Source of the DNA: GCA-2730975 sp964576585
GTDB taxonomy: Bacteria > Verrucomicrobiota > Verrucomicrobiia > Opitutales > Seribacteraceae
DNA length: 64,000 nt
Direction: 5' to 3'
NCBI GenBank assembly: GCA_964576585.1
Contig: CAZNWO010000003.1
Coordinates: 3,071 to 67,070 of the forward strand
Shown piece after piece: positions 56,101-63,654 of the stretch. Position 1 is the stretch's first letter. Every line of letters starts with the position of its first letter. A program made the position numbers and the translations under genes. The notes beneath the pieces were generated by a model, which was given only the letters and a program-made list of their open reading frames with translations, did not search any database and was not told the origin of the DNA.

Positions 56101-59100
56101 TCCTTCGATCTGAAGAGGGTGCTCTTGTTCCAAAGTGAAGTCGGATTTGCCGGTACTCGAAGTCCCTTGAACCATGCGCTCAGGGTGTAAGAGTTGAGGG
56201 CAATGTCGATTCCGTTGCCGGTGCCATTGTTTACCTGCAAACGGCTTCTAGGCAGATGGAGTGGGAACAGCAGACCTTTGCCGAAACGTCCCTCCTCGGT
56301 CAGCCTAGCGCCATCAAGTGCGACTGCATCGTTGTTGTTGGTGGTGCGGTCTCTTATAGTTGCATTTGCATCGTCGTCGAAAGGCCACCATGCTACGAGA
56401 GATTCACCACGCGTCATTGCCTTCAGCATGTGCCTTGTCGTGGCTATTACCTCCTTGCTCTTTTCACCGTATCGGTCGGAGATAGCCTCGTTGGCGAGGG
56501 TAATGGTCTCGTCTTCACCAAGTGTATTGAATTGTACCATTACCTCGTAGTGTCCTGGGCCAACTGTGGTTGCTGGTCCAGTGAAGGAACTGCCGTTTGA
56601 AAAGCTCAAGTCGCTGGTATCGAAGCCAAGGACTTCCACTGGTTTGCCGGCTTGCTCGAACCTGATCGTCAGTTTGAATGGATTGTCTCGCACCACGCGG
56701 TCGACTTCCAGAAAAGTATTGATTTTCAGGTCACCTTCTCCATTGCCGTGAAGCAGTCCGATTTCCTGTTGGCTGAGGGCGACGTCGTAGACTCGAAAGT
56801 CGTCCAGCATGCCGTAGAAGGTTCGTCTTGTGAGGGTCTCTTCGGTCCATCTTCCCATTTGAAATGGATAAACGTTTCCCGTATAGATTTGGGTCCGTGT
56901 CCAATTGGCCCGGCGAACACCGTCGAGGTAAACTTGGACGTTTGTGCCAGTGTAAGTGTGAGCGACGTGAATCCAGCGGTTACGCAGATCGAAGCTACTG
57001 GAGAAAGTCGGATCCCAGCACCAGTGTTGGCTCCTCATCACCTTGTAGCCACTGTGATGCAAATCTCGTAGGGCAAAGGTCCTGTTCAGTCCACCACTGC
57101 AATTTCGGTGACCGTATCCATAAAGGCCGGCTTCACTCTCCTGGCCGTCGATCACGAACATCCAGAAAGAGATGGTGCGTGGTTTGTTGCCGTCCACATT
57201 CAAGTCNNNNNNNNNNNNNNNNNNNNNNNNNNNNNNNNNNNNNNNNNNNNNNNNNNNNNNNNNNNNNNNNNNNNNNNNNNNNNNNNNNNNNNNNNNNNNN
57301 NNNNNNCCACTTAACAAGTAAGCTTTGGGACGCCCGTGGGGAATGGTTGGGGAAAGGTTGAATTGCCATTGGGAGCCTGATCCCGTATGATTTGCATCCA
57401 CGGCTTGCATAGCTGTGATTCTACTGGAATTGAATTCCGAGATGGGCCAAGCTTTCCCGTACTTTCTAAACTCCAAGGAGATGGGGATGGATGCTGCGTG
57501 GGTAACTTTGCTAAATGTGGTAAGAATAGAAAGCTTTAGGTCTCCGTGTCCTCGTTCGTACATTGCAATCACGTCATCTTCGAGGAGGGTGGCTTTGTGG
57601 ATCCTGACGTCGTCAATCACGCCCTCGAACCTGCCGTTCCCGGGATCGGCTAAGTTCGCCAAGGCAAGTTGAAGCTTGGAACTGGGCTCGACCAAGAGCT
57701 TTCCCCCGAATTGGCTCCATTTCCCTCGGGATATGCCGTCGACGAATACCTGAAGCTCGTTTTTCTCGGTGGCGTTGTATGTGAGCACAAGATGGTGCCA
57801 TTGTCCGTCGCTTATGCTTGAGTCAGGCATCACGCGGTCGGTCTTTTCCTCGGTTGTGAGGTATATTTCGGACTTGAAGCCCTCGGTTCCGATTTCAATT
57901 GAGGAACCCGTGGAGCCTTTCAGCGAAAGCATGACGTTGTTCACGTTGTTCTCGCTCCATGATATGATGTCTTGATAACGCTTAAACCACAACGAGATTG
58001 AAAAGTTTTCGGCTCCCGATAACCCCGGGTCGCCTCCGAGGTCGACGGATTCACCCACCGCGTCGAATTCCACCGCTGCTCGATGTTGCCCATAGGAAGT
58101 CCAGTCCGTACCGCCAATAAGTTCTCCATGGTTGGAGCCAATGGAATTTGTAACTGAGGTGCCTTTGGCGTCGTCGAACCACCACCAAGCGATCAAGTCC
58201 CCGAGCTTCCTGACGGGAGGCGTTACGGAAATGCTTGTCTCGGTGGGAAGGCTGAGGTCGGAATCGGCGGTTGCGGCGCCTTTGGGCAGAGACAAGAAGA
58301 TTTTCGTAACGTTGGCGTCGGGAGTGAGCTCGAAAGAGTAGGTGGAAGTTCCCTGAGTAGCTTGGAAGTTGCTGATGGTTGCTCCAACTACCGAGACGTT
58401 TGCCTCGACGAAACCCAAGACGTCCTGAGGTTCGCTGAAACGGGTGAAGTGCACCTTGACGGGAATCGGGTCGGCGTTCGTGACCAGGGGAGCCTCGAAC
58501 CTTGATACGAGGTCCATGTCACCCTCCCCACTGTTGTAGATTGTTAGGATGTCCTCCGCAGTCAATGCGGCGTCGTAGATACGTGTATCGTCGATCGTGC
58601 CGTGGAAGAATTGGTCGCCGTCTTCCTTTGCTCCGAAAAACCAGTCCGAAAGGGTTGGTTCTCCGGCCTCGTCGGGGGTGAACGTCTTGTTTGCATAGAG
58701 TTCGCCGTTCAGGTATTGCTTGATCGTTCCCGCCTTTCGATCCACTACGCCTGCAAGGTGGTACCACTGTTCGGAAGTGGTTCCCCCGGTGGAACGAACG
58801 GAGACCGAGGCAGTTCTGGTTGCGTGCCAAGAGTCGATCGTACCGTCGATCCCGAGCGTCAATCCCTTGTCTCCCAGTACTCCGGTTCGCATGGCGATGG
58901 GAAGGAAGGAACCCAGGGTTCGGGTTCCCACTCGGTTACGCTGACCGTGCCCTCCCTTATTGTTTACGATCATTTCGTTTGCTCCGAAGGTTCCATCCTG
59001 ATTCAGGTCCAACCAGAAGACGCTGCCGTCGTCGCTGCGGGTGCCGAAGGTGACTTCACCTGCGGAAATTGTTCCGGTAGCCCCTATTTTAAGCTTCCCA

Positions 59101-60652
59101 GTCCAAAGTCCGCCGATCCTGTCTGTGCCGGTCTGACCGCCCGAGCGAGCATCGATGGCGGCGCCGTTGAAGTTCAGCATCTTGTCCAGGTAATGTTCCG
59201 CAACGAAGTCCGTTCGGGTAATGAAGCCATTTCCCGAATCGATTGGATCGATGTAACTGTCGTTGAAGTTCTGGCTGCCCCCGTCGAACAAGCGTTCCTT
59301 GATACCACCGGGAAAAAGGTAAGCTTGGTTTACGTCCGAGGGATCGATGATGTAGAAGAAGTTGTAATAGGATTCGGGATATCTGCCTTGGATCATTCGG
59401 GCCTGTATCCATTCTCCACCGGTACCTTCGTACCAGCCGATTGCAAAATCATACTCGATCTCATCCGGAATGGATGCGGGCTTGAACCAAGAGGATATCG
59501 TGTAGTCTCCTTCGCCAACGTCTAGGGGAGAGCCGGCGGCCTCACGAAAGATGGATTCCACGTCGAAGGAAGAGAGCGCAACGCCATAGACGCGGAAGTC
59601 GTCCANNNNNNNNNNNNNNNNNNNNNNNNNNNNNNNNNNNNNNNNNNNNNNNNNNNNNNNNNNNNNNNNNNNNNNNNNNNNNNNNNNNNNNNNNNNNNNN
59701 NNNNNACGCCTGCGGGGAAGGTTACGAAGACGAAGGCGGGATCTTTCGTTGGCACAATGTCGAAGGTGTAACGTGAGCCTGAAATCGGATTCAGGTTCTG
59801 AGCGTTGGCAGCGATGAGCTCGAGGTCGTTTAGATCGAATCCCGTGACGTTTGTCTCGTTTCCTTCCGCATCCCGGAAGGTGACGGAGACAGGTATTGTT
59901 GCATCATGGGTTGCCCGGGTGGCGTTGATTTCCACGAAAGGTCCGAAGTCCCCCTTGCCGTCGCCATAGGCGATTTCTACCTCGTCATGGCTAAGTGCCA
60001 CATTGTACAGGCGAAAGTCGTCGATCAGCCCCTCGAAAACGTCTCCTCCGTCGGGTGTGCCTCCAAGACCTAGTTTTCCATTGTCTTGGTTGGGATCTCG
60101 GAATTCGTCGAAGGCATTGATGGTGCGTCCGTTCAGGTAGGCCTTGAACTTCTTCCCGTCATAGGTAGAGACCAAGTGCGTCCATTCCCCAACCTTGACC
60201 GGGAATTCTCCTCCCAAAACGTAATTAGCCTCAAACCTGTAGTATAGTTTTGCTCCAAGTCCATCAGGATCGAATTGCACGAAGTAAGACGAGAACGTGT
60301 TCTCCCTCTTTGCAAACAACTGAGTCCAATCCTGCTGGGCGCTCGTGCTCTTGAACCAAATGGAGAGACTGTGATTCTTTGACAAGGAGAGGTTGTTGTG
60401 AGGCCCAATCTCAACCCATCCGGAATTGCCGCTCAAATCTAAGGAACCTTGAGAGATGCCGGTACCCCAAGTGGCTCCCCCTAGGAGGGTAGCATTCAAG
60501 TCTATTCCGGAACTGTTGGTGGCTATGCTGCCGTTGCCCTCGTCGAAAGACCATCTGCCCAAGAGATCGTCGTTGCGAACAATGCCCGAAATGTCCGAAG
60601 CAAAGATAACTCCAAACAGGAAAAGAAGCTCTTTTGGGAACCCAATTCTCAT
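20130..60652 (-). CDS. Giant secreted multidomain (LamG-rich) surface protein, at least 13,500 residues, with two assembly gaps
   Basis: A single minus-strand gene is inferred. The frame is open from 59605 to its stop at 20130 and again from 60652 to 59706, and the same module type continues across each gap. The start is the ATG at 60652, giving a signal peptide MRIGFPKELLFLFGVIFASD; an upstream TTG at 60691 only adds a hydrophilic leader. Modules from N- to C-terminus: LamG-like jelly rolls alternating with Ig-like units; He_PIG, DUF2341, fibronectin-III-like and 'WLDA...HKWG' modules; two clusters of glycine-rich repeats; more LamG, PA14-like and discoidin-like domains; MBG-like repeats; and a C-terminal region with a DSDGDGFSN calcium loop. 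There is no LPXTG motif, PEP-CTERM or obvious autotransporter barrel. Most likely an adhesin or glycan-binding surface scaffold (inference). In draft annotation it will appear as two or three genes. Confidence 0.88.
20133..20600 (-). other. C-terminal region of the giant protein with calcium-loop motif
   Basis: About 155 residues. A basic helix-rich segment (REPSLDFVEAQKIFDEDY) leads into DSDGDGFSNLFERAIGSD, a thrombospondin-3/dockerin-like calcium loop, then a small beta-domain (ISFVRYKSP, YHVEQSLDLRTW) ending FMRLRITTP. Similar ends occur on large secreted verrucomicrobial proteins (from memory) and may be the surface-sorting region; no known sorting signal is evident. Confidence 0.55.
20630..31210 (-). 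other. C-terminal third: LamG, fibronectin-like, WLDA-HKWG, PA14-like and MBG-like modules
   Basis: In order: a LamG with the CWDP signature (31,130-30,480); He_PIG and fibronectin-like units; a LamG (29,970-29,320); a LamG containing another LamG that contains a PA14-like domain (28,990-27,060); a fibronectin-like unit split around a WLDA module (27,040-26,000); a WLDA module (25,875-25,330); two LamGs; a He_PIG; MBG-like repeats (ATSGLPVNFQV, SSSGLPVSFSTSDP, SASGLTVTYVSSNP), one split around a LamG; and a last WLDA module (22,110-21,445). Confidence 0.72.
31215..33700 (-). repeat. Glycine-rich sheet repeats, cluster 2 (three copies)
   Basis: Three consecutive copies at about 33,700-32,840, 32,840-31,975 and 31,970-31,215. 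Each begins with a strand like DSGTLVINT or DSGTVTIDTST, contains Y-x-x-C-x-F-x-F with a conserved cysteine (YEVCSFTF, YSTCRFSF, YGVCTFTF), then a Gly/Ser/Ala region, then IRLEGARIYNHG / IRLVGKNIYNNG. Same unit type as cluster 1 but 11 kb away. Confidence 0.78.
33720..44985 (-). other. Central mosaic of LamG, WLDA-HKWG, He_PIG, DUF2341, PA14-like, discoidin-like and fibronectin-like modules
   Basis: Reading on the minus strand: a LamG (about 44,980-44,300); a He_PIG split around two WLDA modules (44,240-42,640); a LamG (42,370-41,690); a fibronectin-like unit split around a LamG (41,380-40,390); a WLDA module (40,330-39,610); two He_PIG + DUF2341-LamG pairs (39,560-36,530), the second with a PA14-like insert; a further He_PIG and fibronectin-like unit; a WLDA module (35,960-35,225); and a fibronectin-like unit split around a WLDA module and a discoidin-like domain (35,160-33,740). 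Confidence 0.72.
44990..46830 (-). repeat. Glycine-rich sheet repeats, cluster 1 (two copies)
   Basis: Two copies of a roughly 300-residue unit. Each has a beta-strand front part (second copy: GVCTFQF, GRNSLQLNATGNIVID), a long Gly/Ser/Asn region (IGGSGGGGGNGGEAGGGG type), then IRIEGANVSN / IRIEAKNITN and GGGGRVAII / GGGGRIALL. Such units recall glycine-rich right-handed beta-helical or filamentous secreted proteins; the exact fold is not established. Confidence 0.75.
46860..49270 (-). other. He_PIG, WLDA-type, DUF2341-LamG and fibronectin-like section of the giant protein
   Basis: In order: a putative-Ig domain (LPAGLSIDPATGIISGTAQ), a 'WLAADE...HDKWFG' module (about 48,985-48,345), a DUF2341 domain (FPLLVRMG, DLRFID, YWGNES) with its own LamG (ending ADEIRIS), a second He_PIG (ATGEVTGTPDATGQF) and a fibronectin-III-like unit (SGETYFMRFRAENSAG). 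Confidence 0.75.
57207..57306. other. Assembly gap of 100 N inside the giant gene
   Basis: Exactly 100 N. The frame is coding on both sides and happens to be in phase. By comparison with a close module relative at 31,130-30,480, about 70 residues of a LamG opening plus the end of an Ig-like unit are missing, so the true gap is probably longer than 100 bases. Confidence 0.97.
59606..59705. other. Assembly gap of 100 N inside the giant gene
   Basis: Exactly 100 N. Coding continues on both sides on the minus strand, but the two frames are out of phase across 100 bases, so the real length is not 100 modulo 3 (or there is a local assembly error). The missing part should hold the end of one Ig-like unit and most of one LamG. 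Confidence 0.97.
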
Positions 60653-60663
60653 GCGCGAGATAA

Positions 60664-60680
60664 ACTTAACATAGTTAAGT
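60664..60680. promoter_or_regulatory. Perfect inverted repeat just upstream of the giant gene
   Basis: ACTTAAC-ATA-GTTAAGT: two 7-base arms and a 3-base centre, 11 bases upstream of the ATG at 60652. It could be an operator or a small mRNA hairpin near the ribosome binding site. No regulator can be assigned. Confidence 0.45.
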
Positions 60681-60847
60681 GTCGGATTCAAAGAATTTCA
60701 GGGAGTGTTCTCAAGCTTAATCGTTAGTTGCGTTCACGCGGGAATGAGTTCTTTTCGGATATTTGGTGAGGGAAGTGGTTGGAAATCATTCGATCTCTTT
60801 AATATTAAAAGGTTTTTCAGGATTCATATTAATAACCGTAAGTGTGT

Positions 60848-60878
60848 TACTGCATTATCTGTGGCCAATAATGCAGTA
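60848..60878. repeat. 11-bp inverted repeat (hairpin-forming), function unknown
   Basis: TACTGCATTAT and ATAATGCAGTA are perfect reverse complements separated by 9 bases. No T-tract follows on either strand, so it is not a standard terminator for fabD. It may be an operator, an mRNA hairpin or a small mobile-element remnant. Confidence 0.5.
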
Positions 60879-61020
60879 GGTGTGTTCGGGCACGGCTTTT
60901 TGGGCAACCGCACTATATTATTAGCCGAAATATGAAGTTTCTTGCAAAAAAAAGAGAAAAACTTTCCATGAATTACCTAGAGGTCTGGCAATCAGTGGTT
61001 TGCAAGTTTTATTTCTTTGG

Positions 61021-61866
61021 CTAAGGGATTTGCCTAAGCAGTTTGGTCAGGACTTTGCCCGGACCACATTCAAGAAATTCACTGACTCCGCTTTCCCGCA
61101 AATATTTTATTGTTTCGGACCATTTTACGGGTGAGTGAATTTGGCTCACGAGCAATTCGGGAATTCCGTCGGCACCCTCATAGGGTTTTGCCTCTACGTT
61201 CGAGATCACTTTAATGTTCGGTTTCTCGAACTTTATACCTTCCAAGAACTTGGAGAACTCCTCTGCCGGAGTTTTCATCATTCGAGAATGAAAGGCTCCG
61301 CTGACCTTGAGTTTTACATAAAGCTTGGCACCCGCTTGCTTGATGGGTTCTTCTAGACTCTCGATATCCGATTCCGGTCCAGAAATTACCGTTTGTTGGG
61401 GAGAATTGAAATTGGCCATATCAACCTGTGCAAAGCCTTTTTCATCAATGACCTCTAGGATTTTTGATGGATCCATTCCGATCACTGCGGCCATTCCGCC
61501 TCCTGATACTTTTGACATGATCTCCCCTCGCTTCGCAACAATCCGAAGACCGTCTGCAAAGGAGAGGCTTCCTGCAGCATGCAGGGCGGCATACTCGCCG
61601 ACTGAATGCCCAGCTGCAAAAGATGGATTACAGCCTTCCGCCAGTTTGGATTTTGTCTCTAGGCAACTTACCAAGTACAGGGCGGGCTGGGTAAACTGCG
61701 TTTGTCCCAGTTTCTCGGCATGAGACTCATCAAGGCAGATTTCCCTAAAGGACTGTCCCAGGATTTCATCGGCTTCTGAAACTAATTCCGGAAACTGATC
61801 GAACCTTTGTTCGCCCATTCCGGAATGTTGGGAGCCTTGTCCGGGAAAAAGGAGAGCTGTGCTCAT
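61021..61866 (-). CDS. fabD: Malonyl-CoA:ACP transacylase
   Basis: 281 residues, slightly shorter than typical FabD (about 300-310). Transfers malonyl from CoA to acyl carrier protein in fatty acid synthesis. Signatures: FPGQGSQ at 7-13, the nucleophile elbow GHSVGE with Ser88, SGAFHS with His193, and the C-terminal ECGPGKVLTKLL. There are no other fab genes beside it in the window, so it could also serve another acyl-chain pathway, but the sequence is that of an ordinary stand-alone transacylase. Divergent from the NYN-domain gene, with about 90 bp between starts. Confidence 0.94.
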   Translation of the reverse strand: MSTALLFPGQGSQHSGMGEQRFDQFPELVSEADEILGQSFREICLDESHAEKLGQTQFTQPALYLVSCLETKSKLAEGCNPSFAAGHSVGEYAALHAAGSLSFADGLRIVAKRGEIMSKVSGGGMAAVIGMDPSKILEVIDEKGFAQVDMANFNSPQQTVISGPESDIESLEEPIKQAGAKLYVKLKVSGAFHSRMMKTPAEEFSKFLEGIKFEKPNIKVISNVEAKPYEGADGIPELLVSQIHSPVKWSETIKYLRESGVSEFLECGPGKVLTKLLRQIP

Positions 61867-61952
61867 GCTTACTATTTTGTTTTCATTGAAATTGATTGCA
61901 CCTACCGTGAAGTCGATTGATGATCCTGCGAATATTCCCCCTGTCGCGAAAA

Positions 61953-62450
61953 ATGCAAGCTCATCTCATAGTCGACGGAAATAACGCCCTGCATTCGGTT
62001 GAAGACTTGAATTCGATCTTGCGTCACGATCGACGCGAAGCCCGAAATGCGTTGGTACGGCTTCTGCAACCTATTCATGATGAAGATGGTTACAGAGTGA
62101 CCGTGGTTTTCGACGGACGCGAAGGAATCGGTTCAATTCAGAAGTTTGGACCCGATGACACTTTTAGCATCGTTTACTCGAGTTCCGAGCAATCTGCAGA
62201 TGGTGCAATCGAGCGAATGCTTCTCGCTGCCCGCAATCCCGAGGTAATTACGGTGGCCACCAACGACAACTTGATTCGCAACTGCGCCTACGAAGTGGGT
62301 GCGAGTGCTCTTCGGGCCGAGGATTTGCCGAAGTGGGTAGATCGGGCCGTCTCACGTCGAGTTGCGCGTGAAGGAAATACTTCGCCCGCAAAGGTAACTC
62401 TTCCATTTCGAAACTCGATCGAAATCCCTGATGATTTCAAAGGGAAGTAG
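61953..62450 (+). CDS. NYN/YacP-like (PIN-fold) RNA-binding or nuclease domain protein
   Basis: 165 residues from the ATG at 61953 (MQAHLIVDGNNALHSV). Conserved acidic residues of the NYN/PIN fold are visible: IVDGNN near the N-terminus, VVFDGREG, SADGAIERM and VATNDNLIRN. B. subtilis YacP (Rae1), a ribosome-associated mRNA endonuclease, has this domain, so an RNA-processing role is plausible but not shown. A longer start at 61917 adds twelve residues (MMILRIFPLSRK) without support. The stop is directly followed by the initiation codon of the DUF2851 gene, implying coupled translation. Confidence 0.85.
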   Translation: MQAHLIVDGNNALHSVEDLNSILRHDRREARNALVRLLQPIHDEDGYRVTVVFDGREGIGSIQKFGPDDTFSIVYSSSEQSADGAIERMLLAARNPEVITVATNDNLIRNCAYEVGASALRAEDLPKWVDRAVSRRVAREGNTSPAKVTLPFRNSIEIPDDFKGK

Positions 62451-63647
62451 TTGATTTTACCTCTTGTGAAACAACATGCAGTCGAGGAAGTGCCTGGTTT
62501 GTATGGGCCCGTCAGGATTCCCGAGCGATTGCTCCAACAGATTTGGTCTCGAAGCGATTTTGATTCAGATAACCTTGTTGCTCTCGAAGGGCATTCAATC
62601 AAGGTAATTTCCTCGGGCAAATGGAATGTGTCTCATGAAGGCCCCGACTTTCTCGGTGCTGAAATCGAAATTAATGGTCGATTGCTGATTGGGGATGTCG
62701 AGATTCATTTCAACCGCATTGATTGGTTAAGACACGGTCACGACAAGGATTCGAACTTTCGGTCTACGATCCTGCATGTCGTGCTTTTTGCCGAAGATCC
62801 ACCCGTTGAATCTTGTCGGTCCGATAGGCATGTTTTTCCGCCGACCTTAGTCTTGCTTCCTCTTCTCTTCCAAAGCCTTGAGGAATATGCGGAGCAAGAT
62901 GCATTGGAGACGCTCAATAGGGTTGGTGTCGATGAAGCCATTTCAGATTGGCTGTCATTGCCTTTGGATGAACGCAAGTCTCGCTTGCTCGAACTTGCAA
63001 GGCAGAGGTGGGTTGCAAAGCTGAATCATGCTCGAGAACGCATATCTTCGGAGGGTTGGACCGAGGCATGCCATCAGTTTGCCTTGGAAATCCTTGGTTA
63101 TCGACGCAACAGGGTTCCCATGTCTACCCTCTCGCTCGCTTATCCCTTTGCCGAGATGTCCCGTCTCGGAAAGAGCGCGAATCAATTGTTTGATGAGGGG
63201 GTGGGGGAATGGAAGTTGGCGGGTCTTAGACCTGCAAATCATCCCTTGGCTCGTTTGCGACAATACCTTAAAGTCCTCAAGCTTCGTCCCAACTGGCCAA
63301 TACTTCTTGCAAAAGTCCCGTATGCCTTATCCGAGGGAATATCTTCCCGCAAATTGTTGGAGATTAGTGCCTTGAGGCAGAGTTTCTCCAGTTTCGTTCT
63401 GGGTGGAGCCATCGGAGGGACTCGTTTGGAAACCCTTGTGGTGGATGGTTTTCTGCCCCTTCTTTCCGCCAAATCGGGGGACGACCTGTTTCACCATTGG
63501 CATCTTTGGTATGCCGGTGATTTTCCTGAAAAGCTTAAGGTTTTCCTTCGGGAATCAGGTGTTGCTGGTCCGCAGACCGCCACCCCTTATTCAAACGGTT
63601 TCTTTCAAGGCGCGTTGGCTCACTTTATTGAAAGAAACTTGATTTGA
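62451..63647 (+). CDS. DUF2851 family protein
   Basis: 398 residues. The N-terminal third carries the family pattern: LLQQIWSR, NVSHEGPDFLGAEIEIN, GDVEIHFNRIDWLRHGHDKD and STILHVVLF. Function of the family is unknown. The start is TTG at 62451, immediately after the TAG of the NYN gene and preceded by AAGGGAAG as a possible ribosome binding site; a GTG at 62466 is an alternative and no in-frame ATG is near. The C-terminal part is helical (LARLRQYLKVLKLRPNWPIL). It may act in the same process as the coupled NYN protein (inference from coupling only). Confidence 0.87.
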   Translation: MILPLVKQHAVEEVPGLYGPVRIPERLLQQIWSRSDFDSDNLVALEGHSIKVISSGKWNVSHEGPDFLGAEIEINGRLLIGDVEIHFNRIDWLRHGHDKDSNFRSTILHVVLFAEDPPVESCRSDRHVFPPTLVLLPLLFQSLEEYAEQDALETLNRVGVDEAISDWLSLPLDERKSRLLELARQRWVAKLNHARERISSEGWTEACHQFALEILGYRRNRVPMSTLSLAYPFAEMSRLGKSANQLFDEGVGEWKLAGLRPANHPLARLRQYLKVLKLRPNWPILLAKVPYALSEGISSRKLLEISALRQSFSSFVLGGAIGGTRLETLVVDGFLPLLSAKSGDDLFHHWHLWYAGDFPEKLKVFLRESGVAGPQTATPYSNGFFQGALAHFIERNLI

Positions 63648-63654
63648 TCGGCAT

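Larger units (their letters stand above)
49270..60600 (-). repeat. N-terminal array of LamG-like jelly rolls alternating with Ig-like units
   Basis: About eleven protein repeats of some 300-400 residues. Each opens with a strand like LxAWWxFDE, has a core SxWFK / WHHLxxTYD / xxYxDG, and closes with IDDVRIYxxALxxxEV followed by GxGD. Each is joined to an Ig-like segment of the pattern V-x-F-x-x-x-x-x-P-V-x-x-F-x-x-S-D-L, GxGxxYxFxxxP and PAGA, resembling the bacterial Ig-like domains with the 'GFxxSDL' signature. Two copies are damaged by the assembly gaps. One unit (near 52,800-54,400) is enlarged by additional beta-domains. Confidence 0.85.
60653..61020. other. AT-rich intergenic region upstream of the giant gene
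   Basis: About 370 bases between fabD and the giant gene, both on the minus strand. It is clearly more AT-rich than its neighbours and has no convincing gene. It holds two inverted repeats (60664-60680 and 60848-60878) and several A/T runs. The promoter of the giant gene is expected here; a TTGAGA around 60710 on the minus strand could be a -35 element, but no good -10 accompanies it. Confidence 0.6.

Noticed and set aside
58602..59525. Plus-strand frame of 307 codons opposite the giant gene
   Set aside because: Antisense shadow of strongly biased LamG-coding sequence; no domain, signal or ribosome binding site.
59522..59605. Apparent end of a separate 389-residue protein downstream of gap 3
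   Set aside because: The residues after the gap in that frame are out of frame with the LamG tail DDFRVYG, which is coding in the neighbouring frame. The protein is simply the N-terminus of the giant gene.
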